Assembly (NCBI GenBank): GCA_937892955.1
Contig: CALBKH010000051.1
Location: forward strand, 1 to 64,000
DNA length: 64,000 bases
Direction: 5' to 3'
From: an uncultured Alphaproteobacteria bacterium
GTDB lineage: Bacteria; Pseudomonadota; Alphaproteobacteria; Rhizobiales; Ancalomicrobiaceae
Shown: in pieces, positions 1-9,973 of the stretch
Position numbering within the stretch: position 1 is the stretch's first letter
Layout: each line of letters begins with the position of its first letter
Notes under the pieces: generated by a model
Told to the model about the DNA's origin: nothing
What the model saw: the letters and a program-made list of their open reading frames with translations, nothing else
The model's database searches: none
Position numbers and translations under genes: made by a program

Positions 1-1
1 C

Positions 2-1201
<1,200 letters not shown>

Positions 1202-1229
1202 GCGGATCGCACGACGATCGACGACCCCC

Positions 1230-1256
1230 GACGCCCGCGACGACCTCGCGGGCGTC
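1230..1256 (+). terminator. Terminator-like hairpin after ftsH
   Basis: An 11-bp perfect stem (GACGCCCGCGA with its complement) and a 5-nt loop lie 28 bases after the ftsH stop. A short TTCGT follows rather than a real T run, so termination strength is uncertain. Confidence 0.55.
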
Positions 1257-1327
1257 TTCGTATCCGCCGAACGAACCCTCGGCCCGCGCGGCCGCCCACC
1301 CGACACCGCATCGGGCAGCTTGACCGA

Positions 1328-1379
1328 TCGTGGTGAGCTCGAGTTACAAGGCCCCGCTTCGCCCGGCACCTCACCACGA
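1328..1379. repeat. Dispersed palindromic element, divergent copy
   Basis: The arms TCGTGGTGAG and CTCACCACGA form a 10-bp inverted repeat around about 32 bases. The right side (GGCACCTCACCACGAAG) matches the reverse complement of the elements at 1411 and 8239, so this looks like a member of the same family in the opposite orientation. It lies between ftsH and the permease gene. Confidence 0.5.
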
Positions 1380-1410
1380 AGCGTCTGCGCTCACCGCCCG
1401 GTCTCCCATG

Positions 1411-1452
1411 CTTCATGGTGAGGTGCCGGCCACAGGCCGGCCTCGAACCATC
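1411..1452. repeat. Dispersed palindromic element (CTTCATGGTGAGGTGCC type)
   Basis: The element begins CTTCATGGTGAGGTGCC, has a GGCC-rich hairpin centre and ends GGCCTCGAACCAT. The copy at 8239-8285 has the same ends with a different but still self-complementary centre. Short elements with conserved flanks and a variable stem are typical of the intergenic palindromic repeats of Hyphomicrobiales. Assignment to that class is from memory of such sequences, not a search. Confidence 0.6.
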
Positions 1453-1714
1453 GCGCACCGGCTTCGACGCGATCGCTCCCTCACCGGACGCCCCCTCACC
1501 GCCCGTAGGCAGCGAACGACGCTCTTCTTCCCCCGACACCGTCGCCGCCGCGACATTTCCCCCACAGCGCGTTCGCACGCCGAAATTCCGTGCGATCGGC
1601 GACGCCGATCCGGAAAATCACTTGCGCGGCGACTGGACTCGCCCTTGCATGCAGGAACGGGCGTGCGAACCCGAAGGCGGGCTCGCCGAACCCGATGCGG
1701 GGGGACAAGAACAC

Positions 1715-3070
1715 ATGTCGGACCAGATTTCCGCCGTCGACGAACGGCTGCCGCTGCCTCGCCTGTCGGCGCTCGGCCTGCAACACGTGCTGGTGATGTA
1801 CGCCGGCGCGGTGGCGGTGCCTCTGATCGTCGGTCGCGCCCTGAAACTGCCGCCGGAACAGGTGGCGATGCTGATCAGCGCCGATCTCTTCGCCGGCGGC
1901 CTCGTCACCCTGTTGCAGGCCTGGGGCGCGCCGGGCGTCGGCATCCGCCTGCCCGTCATGATGGGCGTCACCTTCGCCGCCGTCGGCCCGATGATCGCCA
2001 TCGGCACCAACCCGGAACTTGGCCTCCTGGCGATCTACGGATCGGTCATGGTCTCCGGCCTCTTCGGTGTGCTGATCGCACCTTTCGTGAGCAGATTGCT
2101 GCCGCTCTTCCCGCCGGTGGTCACCGGCACGATCATCACCGTGATCGGCATCTCGTTGATGCGCGTCGGCGTCAACTGGGCGGCCGGCGGCATCGGCAAC
2201 CCCAATTTCGGCTCGCCGCTCTATCTCGGCATGGCGCTCTTCGTGCTCGTGGTGATCCTGGCGGTGACCAAGTGGGGCAAGGGCTTCGTCGCCAACATCG
2301 CCGTGCTGATCGGCATCGTCGTCGGATGCGCGGTCGCGGCACTCCTCGGCCAGATGCATTTCGCCAAGGTCGCGGCGGCACCGTGGTTCGGCATCATCAC
2401 GCCCTTCCAGTTCGGCATGCCCGTCTTCGACATCGGCGCCATCGTCACCATGTGCCTGGTGATGATCGTGGTGATGATCGAATCGACCGGCATGTTCCTG
2501 GCACTCGGCGAGATGACCGGCACGAAGGTCGATCCCGCCCGCCTGACCAAGGGCCTGCGCGCCGATGGTCTCGGCACCTTCATCGGCGGCGTCTTCAACA
2601 CCTTCCCCTACACCTCCTTCTCGCAGAACGTCGGTCTCGTCGGCGTCACCGGCGTCCGCTCCCGTTGGGTGGCGGTGGCCGGCGGCTTCATCATGCTGGC
2701 GCTCGGCCTGATGCCGAAACTGTCGGCGCTGGTCGAATCGGTGCCGCAGTTCGTGCTCGGCGGCGCCGGCCTGTGCATGTTCGGCATGGTGGCGGCGACC
2801 GGCATCCGCATCCTCGCCGACGTCGACTTCAAGGTTCAGCGCAACAACCTGCTGATCGTCGCCATCTCGATCGGCTTCGGCATGATCCCGTTGGTGGCGC
2901 CGAAGTTCTTCGAACACATGCCCAAGGCGATCTCGCCGTTGCTCGAGTCCGGCATCCTGCTCGCCTCGATCGTCGCGGTGATCCTCAACGCCTTCTTCAA
3001 CGGCCTGAAGGGCGAGGCCGAGGCGCTCGCCGAAGCCACCGCCGCCGGCGAGGCGGCCGAACACGTCTGA
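1715..3070 (+). CDS. NCS2-family nucleobase permease (xanthine/uric acid type)
   Basis: Inner-membrane purine:proton symporter of about 451 residues with the expected run of hydrophobic segments. TM1 carries the conserved histidine (GLQHVLVMYAGA). TM8 carries the substrate-binding glutamate in MIESTG. TM10 carries the family signature QNVGLVGVTG. A Gln-Asn pair there is typical of xanthine and uric acid transporters, whereas uracil carriers have Glu-Asn, so a purine substrate is likely. The frame is open from 1415, but homology begins at the ATG at 1715, about ten bases after a GGGGGG Shine-Dalgarno run. The gene stands alone between ftsH and glmM and ends in a strong hairpin. The exact substrate is not decided by sequence. 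Confidence 0.9.
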   Translation: MSDQISAVDERLPLPRLSALGLQHVLVMYAGAVAVPLIVGRALKLPPEQVAMLISADLFAGGLVTLLQAWGAPGVGIRLPVMMGVTFAAVGPMIAIGTNPELGLLAIYGSVMVSGLFGVLIAPFVSRLLPLFPPVVTGTIITVIGISLMRVGVNWAAGGIGNPNFGSPLYLGMALFVLVVILAVTKWGKGFVANIAVLIGIVVGCAVAALLGQMHFAKVAAAPWFGIITPFQFGMPVFDIGAIVTMCLVMIVVMIESTGMFLALGEMTGTKVDPARLTKGLRADGLGTFIGGVFNTFPYTSFSQNVGLVGVTGVRSRWVAVAGGFIMLALGLMPKLSALVESVPQFVLGGAGLCMFGMVAATGIRILADVDFKVQRNNLLIVAISIGFGMIPLVAPKFFEHMPKAISPLLESGILLASIVAVILNAFFNGLKGEAEALAEATAAGEAAEHV

Positions 3071-3090
3071 GCGACCGATCCGCGCGACGA

Positions 3091-3123
3091 GAACCCGCCC
3101 GCCCGCGCCCCGCGGGCGGGTTC
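3091..3123 (+). terminator. Terminator after the NCS2 permease gene
   Basis: A 12-bp perfect stem (GAACCCGCCCGC and complement) with a 9-nt loop starts 20 bases after the stop and runs into TTCGTCG. Position and strength fit a terminator, although the T run is short. Confidence 0.6.
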
Positions 3124-3240
3124 TTCGTCGTCCGGCTTCGCCTTCTCGCCGCGGCGGTGCTATAGGGATCGCCGAACGACGGAGAGACCCGCGTGGCCGT
3201 GGCGGCGGCCGGAGCGGTGGAAGCAGGGGACCGACGCACG

Positions 3241-4587
3241 ATGGCGCGGAAATATTTCGGAACCGACGGCATTCGCGGACGCGCCAACAAGTGGCCGATC
3301 ACCCCCGACATCGCCATGAAGGTGGCGATGAGCGTCGGCCTCGCCTTCCGCCGGGGCGGCCACCGCCACCGCGTCGTCATCGGCAAGGACACCCGCCTCT
3401 CCGGCTACATGATCGAGATGGCGATGGTCGCCGGCTTCACCGCCGTCGGCGTCGACGTGTTCATGACCGGTCCGATCCCGACCCCCGCCGTGGCGATGCT
3501 GACGCGCTCCCTGCGCTGCGATTTCGGCGTCATGATCTCCGCCTCGCACAACGCCTATCAGGACAACGGCATCAAGATCTTCGGACCGGACGGCTACAAG
3601 CTCTCCGACGAGATCGAACTCGAGATCGAGCGCCTGATCGACGAGGACCTCACCGAGCGCCTCGCCGAGAGCGCCGACCTCGGCCGCGCCAAGCGCATCG
3701 ACGGCGTCGACGACCGCTACATCGAATTCGCCAAGCGCACCCTGCCGAAGAACATGTCGCTCTCCGGCCTGCGCGTCGTCGTCGACTGCGGCAACGGCGC
3801 CGCCTATCGCGTCGCGCCCCAGGCCCTGTGGGAACTGGGCGCCGAGGTGATCCGCGTCGGCGTCGAGCCGGACGGCTACAACATCAACCGCGACTGCGGC
3901 TCGACCGCACCGGCGGTGTTGCAGAAGAAGGTCCACGAGGTGCGCGCCGACATCGGTATCGCGCTCGACGGCGACGCCGATCGCGTCATCATCGTCGACG
4001 AGAAGGGCCGGATCGTCGACGGCGACCAGCTGATGGCGGTGGTGGCCGAGAGCTACGCGAGCGACGGCCTGCTGTCGCGCCCCGGCGTCGTCGCCACCGT
4101 GATGTCGAATCTCGGCCTGGAGCGCCGTCTCGCCGGCCTCGGCATCGACCTCGTCCGCACCAGGGTCGGCGACCGCTACGTCGTCGAGGAGATGCGCTCC
4201 GGCGGCTACAACGTCGGCGGCGAGCAGTCCGGCCACATCGTGCTGTCCGACCATTCCACCACCGGCGACGGCCTGGTCGCCGCTCTGCAGCTTCTCTCGG
4301 TGGTCAAGCGCTCCGAAAAGCCGGTTTCCGAGATCTGCCACCGCTTCGACCCGGTGCCGCAGATCCTCGAGAACGTCCGCATCCGCGGCGGCCGCCCCCT
4401 CGACGACGAGACCGTCAAGGCCGCCATCCGCTCGGGTGAGGCTCGTCTCGCCGGTTCGGGCCGCCTGGTGATCCGCGCCTCCGGCACCGAACCGCTGATC
4501 CGCGTCATGGGTGAAGCCGACGACGCCGACCTGCTGCGCGACGTGGTCGCCGAGATCGTCGGCACTCTCGGCCGCGTCACCGCCTGA
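3241..4587 (+). CDS. glmM: Phosphoglucosamine mutase
   Basis: Interconverts glucosamine-6-phosphate and glucosamine-1-phosphate on the way to UDP-GlcNAc, peptidoglycan and lipid A. The 448-residue protein begins MARKYFGTDGIRG, which fixes the start at 3241 rather than the GTG at 3193. The catalytic phosphoserine is Ser102 in ISASHN. The metal-binding loop DGDADR spans residues 243-248. GGEQSGH supplies the sugar-binding loop, and RASGTEP near the C-terminus is the phosphate-binding loop. Length and residue numbering match E. coli GlmM closely. It probably has its own promoter, since a terminator-like hairpin precedes it. Confidence 0.97.
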   Translation: MARKYFGTDGIRGRANKWPITPDIAMKVAMSVGLAFRRGGHRHRVVIGKDTRLSGYMIEMAMVAGFTAVGVDVFMTGPIPTPAVAMLTRSLRCDFGVMISASHNAYQDNGIKIFGPDGYKLSDEIELEIERLIDEDLTERLAESADLGRAKRIDGVDDRYIEFAKRTLPKNMSLSGLRVVVDCGNGAAYRVAPQALWELGAEVIRVGVEPDGYNINRDCGSTAPAVLQKKVHEVRADIGIALDGDADRVIIVDEKGRIVDGDQLMAVVAESYASDGLLSRPGVVATVMSNLGLERRLAGLGIDLVRTRVGDRYVVEEMRSGGYNVGGEQSGHIVLSDHSTTGDGLVAALQLLSVVKRSEKPVSEICHRFDPVPQILENVRIRGGRPLDDETVKAAIRSGEARLAGSGRLVIRASGTEPLIRVMGEADDADLLRDVVAEIVGTLGRVTA

Positions 4588-4613
4588 GCCACCCCCTCCC
4601 CCGACCGTCCCTC

Positions 4614-4637
4614 GCCCGGCACCATACTATGCCGGGC
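4614..4637 (+). terminator. Weak hairpin after glmM
   Basis: An 8-bp stem (GCCCGGCA/TGCCGGGC) with an 8-nt loop lies 27 bases after the glmM stop. There is no T run. A further GC-rich palindrome follows. The position suggests a termination or processing signal. Confidence 0.35.
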
Positions 4638-4719
4638 GCCCGAGGCTCGGCGCCGACCGGACGGCGCCCGGCCCGTTTAAGATTTCGTTGAGCATGTTTT
4701 TCGTGGTTAAAGAATACGG

Positions 4720-4734
4720 TTAAGCGACGCTTAA
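4720..4734 (+). promoter_or_regulatory. Candidate CtrA binding site before an outer-membrane protein gene
   Basis: A perfect TTAA-N7-TTAA motif lies 76 bases before the proposed start of the porin-like gene. Two more TTAA tetramers are at 4707 and 4677, inside a short AT-rich stretch of an otherwise GC-rich region. CtrA is the alphaproteobacterial cell-cycle regulator, and omp25 is a reported CtrA target in Brucella. The motif is seen directly; binding is inferred. Confidence 0.55.
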
Positions 4735-4809
4735 TGTTTCCCTGCGATGGTCTCCTCGTTCCGGTCGACATCTTCGGTCGATCGACGTGTTTCGAGTGGG
4801 AACATCGCC

Positions 4810-5589
4810 ATGCGCCACGTCCGATCTCTCATTCTCGCCTGTCTCGCCGTCACCGCTCCGGGTGTGGCCTTCGCCGCCGACATGCCTTGGGGGCGCGGCC
4901 CGGTGGTCGTCTCCGAGCGCGGTCCGCAGGAAGAGGAGATCGGGACCGGTTGGTACCTGCGCGGCGACATCGGCTTCTCCCGCGCCACCGCGCCGTCGAT
5001 GACCATGGGCGCCACGCCCTTCTCCGACGTCGGCCGTGACGGCTCCTTCGTCTACGGCGGCGGCTTCGGCTACAAGTTCAACGAGTGGTTCAGGGCCGAC
5101 CTCACCGTCGATCAGATCTCTTCCTACGGCCTGAAGCATCGCATCGGCTCGGTCGGCTGCTTCGCCGTCGACACCTGCACCGTCGATCGCAAATTCGACG
5201 GCACGGTCGTGCCGATGCTGGCCAACGCCTACGTCGACCTCGGCAACTGGTGGGGCTTCTCCCCCTACGTCGGCGGCGGCGTCGGCGTGTCGCGCATGCG
5301 CACCGGTGGGGCCTTCACCTACACCGACACCACCACCGCCGCGACCGTCACCACCGTGGCGAACACCCACGTCAAGTGGTCTCCGACCTTCGCGGCGATG
5401 GCGGGCCTGACCGTCGATCTCGGCTCCGGCCTGCAGCTCGACGCGGGTTATCGCTACCTCTGGCTCTCCGAGGGGGCGACCGGAACGATGGCCCAGACCG
5501 GCGCCGGCGGTGTCGTACCGGCCACCGTCGAACTCAAGAACTCCGGCTTCCATCAGGCGCGGATCGGCCTGCGTTACTTCGTCTATTGA
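4810..5589 (+). CDS. Outer-membrane beta-barrel protein (Omp25/Omp31-like)
   Basis: Predicted 259-residue outer-membrane protein. A signal peptide (MRHVRSLILACLAVTAPGVAFA) ends before ADMPWG. The mature part has alternating strands such as WYLRGDIGF, GGGFGYKFNEWFRADLTVD and SPYVGGGVGVS, and ends in an aromatic residue (LRYFVY), as beta-barrels recognised by the BAM machinery do. The ATG at 4810 was chosen over the upstream ATG at 4747 because it starts the signal peptide. It is related to the next gene, sharing YLRGD, ANxYVDLGN and PYVGxGVG blocks, which suggests an old duplication. Such proteins are structural or porin-like surface antigens in Hyphomicrobiales. Confidence 0.85.
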   Translation: MRHVRSLILACLAVTAPGVAFAADMPWGRGPVVVSERGPQEEEIGTGWYLRGDIGFSRATAPSMTMGATPFSDVGRDGSFVYGGGFGYKFNEWFRADLTVDQISSYGLKHRIGSVGCFAVDTCTVDRKFDGTVVPMLANAYVDLGNWWGFSPYVGGGVGVSRMRTGGAFTYTDTTTAATVTTVANTHVKWSPTFAAMAGLTVDLGSGLQLDAGYRYLWLSEGATGTMAQTGAGGVVPATVELKNSGFHQARIGLRYFVY

Positions 5590-5808
5590 GCCGCCGAAGT
5601 ATCGAACGGGGGGCGGTTCGGATGTTCGGTAGGAAAGGACGTGCCTCTTCGTGCCCCATCTCGTGATCTCGGCATGGTTAGCGCGATGTGTCGAAGTCGA
5701 CGGGAGCTTTACCGGAAATTAACCACGATCGTGCTCAGATCGGCACGAGCCATTCGAGTAGACGGGGATCGCTTCGGTGATCCGACGACAGCAGACGGGA
5801 TTGAACCC

Positions 5809-6675
5809 ATGACCAGGATCTCGATTCACCTGATGGCCGCTGCGGCCGTCCTCGGCCTCCCGGCGGTCGCGCAAGCGGCCGACATGGGCGGTCCCTTCCG
5901 GGCTCCGTCCGTGGTGCAGCCGATCGCCGAAGTCGGATCTTCCGGCGGCTGGTATCTGCGCGGCGACGTCGGCATCGGCATCAACACCGTGCCGAAGTTC
6001 TCGTCGACCGGATCGGCCGGCATCGACGCCAACCCGGCCGCCTCGTGGCTCGCTCGCGACATCAACGACACGCCCTTCATCGGCGCCGGTGTCGGCTACC
6101 AGTTCACCGACTACCTGCGCGGCGACATCACCGCCGAGTATCGGTCGAGCACCCGCTTCCGCGCCAATGCCGCCTACCCGCGCGGCGCCGGCGACACCGC
6201 CTATCCCTATTACGACGGCGACCTCACCTCGACCGTCATCCTGGCCAACGGCTATGTCGATCTCGGCAACTACAACGGCCTGACGCCCTACGTCGGCGCC
6301 GGTGTCGGCATGGCCTACAACAAGATGGGCAACGTCTATCAGCACACCTCCTTCCCGGCCTTCGGCACCTATGCCGACGGTGTGCTCGGTTCCTCGAGCA
6401 AGTGGAACGTCGCCTGGGCGCTGCACACCGGCGTCAGCTGGGACGTCAACCCGCGCCTCAAGCTCGAAATGGGCTACTCCTACAAGAACCTCGGCAAAGT
6501 CGGCTCCGGCGAACTGCGCTGCAACGAAGCCGGCGGCGTCGTGACCAACTGCAACGAGTGGCTCAAGCTCAAGAACCTCGCCACCAACGACCTGCGCATC
6601 GGCATGCGCTGGCTCCTGAACCCGGTCGAGCCGAAGCAGGTCGCCTATTCGGCTCCGGTGATCGCCAAGTACTGA
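5809..6675 (+). CDS. Outer-membrane beta-barrel protein, paralogue of the preceding gene
   Basis: A 288-residue exported protein with signal peptide MTRISIHLMAAAAVLGLPAVAQA. Mature sequence blocks SGGWYLRGDVGIG, GAGVGYQFTDYLRGDITAEY and LTPYVGAGVGMAYN match the upstream paralogue and the Omp25/Omp31-like barrel family. Two cysteines near the C-terminus (LRCNE and VTNCNE) could form a disulfide in a surface loop. The 219-bp gap to the previous gene contains a TTAACC half-site at 5719 and an AT-richer patch, so a separate promoter is likely. A textbook terminator follows. Confidence 0.85.
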   Translation: MTRISIHLMAAAAVLGLPAVAQAADMGGPFRAPSVVQPIAEVGSSGGWYLRGDVGIGINTVPKFSSTGSAGIDANPAASWLARDINDTPFIGAGVGYQFTDYLRGDITAEYRSSTRFRANAAYPRGAGDTAYPYYDGDLTSTVILANGYVDLGNYNGLTPYVGAGVGMAYNKMGNVYQHTSFPAFGTYADGVLGSSSKWNVAWALHTGVSWDVNPRLKLEMGYSYKNLGKVGSGELRCNEAGGVVTNCNEWLKLKNLATNDLRIGMRWLLNPVEPKQVAYSAPVIAKY

Positions 6676-6697
6676 GGTCCGCTTCGTTCGGACGACG

Positions 6698-6735
6698 AGG
6701 GCGCGGAACCGCGGGTTCCGCGCCCTTCGTCTTTT
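6698..6735 (+). terminator. Rho-independent terminator after the second Omp gene
   Basis: A 13-bp perfect stem (AGGGCGCGGAACC and complement, 6698-6726) with a 3-nt loop is followed by TCGTCTTTT. It starts 23 bases after the stop codon and is one of the clearest terminators in the window. Confidence 0.9.
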
Positions 6736-6810
6736 GCGATGCCTCCGCGACGGCGCCGCTGCGCCCTGCGACCAAATATTCTCGCCATCTGCCACTTCGT
6801 CGTTGATTCC

Positions 6811-6888
6811 CGCGCCCGCCATCGCTACGAGCGTCGGCGGGACACCCCTCCCCACCGAAGGGCGCCCATCTGAAAGGATGGTACACAT
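6811..6888 (+). promoter_or_regulatory. serC leader RNA (candidate serC motif)
   Basis: Two hairpins occupy the leader. The first is a broken stem: CCCGCC at 6815 pairs with GGCGGG at 6836, enclosing CGCT-ACG-AGCG. The second is CCATC/GATGG around TGAAAG (6866-6881), which puts the purine-rich ribosome-binding stretch in its loop, 8 bases before the ATG. A conserved two-hairpin RNA, the serC motif, is known upstream of serC in Alphaproteobacteria; position and shape fit it. The identification rests on context and structure, not on a covariance search. Confidence 0.6.
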
Positions 6889-8055
<1,167 letters not shown>

Positions 8056-8069
8056 CGACCCCGAGGCCC

Positions 8070-8124
8070 GGTTCCTTCGCCCTTCGAGGCTCGGCGCAGG
8101 CCGAACACCTCGGGTGAAGGAACC
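8070..8124. repeat. Dispersed palindromic element in the serC-serA spacer
   Basis: The outer arms GGTTCCTTC and GAAGGAACC are perfect 9-bp complements. The inside (CTTCGAGGCTCGGC, then GGCCGAACACCTCG) is also partly self-complementary. It has the look of the CTTCGAGGCTCG...CACCTC intergenic repeats common in this order. It could terminate serC or simply be a resident repeat. Confidence 0.55.
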
Positions 8125-8238
8125 TCCTCGACGACCCGCGGGAACCGATGTTTCTCGTGCCGTCGTCCCCACCACTCCCCGCCCCGATCCGCTCGGGGCA
8201 TCGGAAGGACCGGCCTCGCGACCGACGGGGCGGAGCGT

Positions 8239-8285
8239 CCTTCATGGTGAGGTGCCCGCGGAACGCGGGCCTCGAACCACGAAGG
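8239..8285. repeat. Dispersed palindromic element, second copy of the 1411 type
   Basis: CCTTCATGGTGAGGTGCC, then a CCGCG-GAA-CGCGG hairpin, then GGCCTCGAACCACGAAGG. The ends match the 1411-1452 element while the central stem differs but still pairs. It lies 46 bases before serA. Confidence 0.65.
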
Positions 8286-8331
8286 GCGCGGTCCACCGGC
8301 GCGATCCCCCTGCTTCTTCGAGGACCTCACC

Positions 8332-9918
8332 ATGGCTCCGCGCGTTCTGATTTCCGACTCGATGTCCCCCGCCGCCGTCCAGATCTTCAAGGATCGCGGC
8401 GTCGAGGTCGACTACCTGCCCGCTCTCGGCAAGGACAAGGAGAAGCTCGCCGAGGTGATCGGCGACTACGACGGCCTCGCCATCCGCTCGGCGACCAAGG
8501 TCACCGCCAAGCTGCTCGAGAAGGCGACCCGCCTCAAGGTCATCGGCCGCGCCGGCATCGGCGTCGACAACGTCGACATCCCCGCCGCCTCCGCCAAGGG
8601 CGTCATCGTCGAGAACACTCCCTTCGGCAACTCGATCACCACCGCCGAGCACGCCATCGCGCTGATGTTCGCGGTCGCCCGCGAGATCCCCGCCGCCGAC
8701 GCCTCCACCCAGGCCGGCAAGTGGGAGAAGAACCGCTTCATGGGCGTCGAGATCACCGGCAAGACGCTCGGCATCATCGGCTGCGGCAACATCGGCGCCA
8801 TCGTCGCCGAGCGCGGCATCGGCCTGAAGATGCGCGTCGTCGCCTTCGATCCGTTCCTATCGCCCGAGCGCGCCGCCTCGCTCGGCGTCGAGAAGGTCGA
8901 ACTCGACGAGCTTCTGAAGCGCGCCGACTTCATCACGCTCCACACGCCGCTCACCGAGAAGACCCGCAACGTCCTCTCCGCCGAGAACCTCGCCAAGTGC
9001 AAGAAGGGCGTGCGCATCGTCAACTGCGCCCGCGGCGGCCTCGTCGACGAAGTGGCGCTGCGCGCCGCCCTCGATTCGGGCCACGTCGCCGGCGCCGGTT
9101 TCGACGTCTTCGTCGAGGAACCGGCCACCACCAACCCGCTCTTCGGCCACCCCAACGTCGTCTGCACGCCGCACCTCGGCGCCTCGACCAACGAGGCCCA
9201 GGAGAACGTCGCCCTGCAGGTCGCCGAACAGCTCTCCGACTACCTCCTCACCGGCGCCGTCACCAATGCCCTCAACATGCCGTCGGTTTCGGCGGAAGAG
9301 GCGCCGAAGCTGATGCCGTTCGTCCGTCTCGCCGAACTCCTCGGCTCCTTCGCCGGCCAGCTCACCGAGACCGGCCTCGTCGGCGCGCGCATCGAGTACG
9401 AGGGCGAAGTCGCCGAGATGAACACCCGCGCCCTCGGCGCGGCGGCGCTCGCCGGCCTGCTGAAGCCGCAGCTCGACGCGGTGAACATGGTCTCCGCCCC
9501 GGTCATGGCCAAGGAGCGCGGCATCGCCGTCGAGGACGTGCGGCGCGAATCGGCCGGCACCTACGACAGCCTGATCCGACTGACGGTGAAGACCGAACGC
9601 CAGGAGCGCTCGGTCGCCGGCACCGTCTTCGCCGACGGCAAGCCGCGCATCGTCGAGATCAAGGGCATCCAGATGGACGCCGAGTTCCAGCCCTCGATGC
9701 TCTACATCACCAACAAGGACAGGCCGGGCTTCATCGGCCGTCTCGGCACTCTGCTCGGCGAAGCGGGCGCCAACATCGCCACCTTCGCCCTCGGCCGCAA
9801 GGCGGCGGGCGAGGACGCGATCTGCCTGATCGCCATCGACGGTCCGGTGTCGGACGAACTGCTGGCTCGGGTCGCCGCCCTCGACGGCGTCGTCCACGCC
9901 CAGCGTCTGGCGTTCTGA
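8332..9918 (+). CDS. serA: D-3-phosphoglycerate dehydrogenase
   Basis: First committed step of serine biosynthesis, oxidising 3-phosphoglycerate with NAD. The 528-residue protein is the long form: catalytic and NAD domains with GCGNIG at residues 150-155, RGGLVDE, and catalytic His281 in CTPHLGAST; then an intervening domain (about 320-450) and a C-terminal ACT domain (about 455-528, starting near LYITNKDRPGFIG) that probably binds serine for feedback control. Together with the upstream serC it gives two of the three pathway enzymes. The start at 8332 agrees with homology (MAPRVLISD). Confidence 0.97.
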   Translation: MAPRVLISDSMSPAAVQIFKDRGVEVDYLPALGKDKEKLAEVIGDYDGLAIRSATKVTAKLLEKATRLKVIGRAGIGVDNVDIPAASAKGVIVENTPFGNSITTAEHAIALMFAVAREIPAADASTQAGKWEKNRFMGVEITGKTLGIIGCGNIGAIVAERGIGLKMRVVAFDPFLSPERAASLGVEKVELDELLKRADFITLHTPLTEKTRNVLSAENLAKCKKGVRIVNCARGGLVDEVALRAALDSGHVAGAGFDVFVEEPATTNPLFGHPNVVCTPHLGASTNEAQENVALQVAEQLSDYLLTGAVTNALNMPSVSAEEAPKLMPFVRLAELLGSFAGQLTETGLVGARIEYEGEVAEMNTRALGAAALAGLLKPQLDAVNMVSAPVMAKERGIAVEDVRRESAGTYDSLIRLTVKTERQERSVAGTVFADGKPRIVEIKGIQMDAEFQPSMLYITNKDRPGFIGRLGTLLGEAGANIATFALGRKAAGEDAICLIAIDGPVSDELLARVAALDGVVHAQRLAF

Positions 9919-9973
9919 TCGGCCCGGCGCTTCGCCGAAGTTTCGCGGCGGCGAGGGCGACCTCGCCGCCGTT

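Noticed and set aside
4747..4809. Upstream ATG for the first Omp gene
   Set aside because: Starting there would place 21 polar residues before the signal peptide; the ATG at 4810 starts the signal peptide directly.
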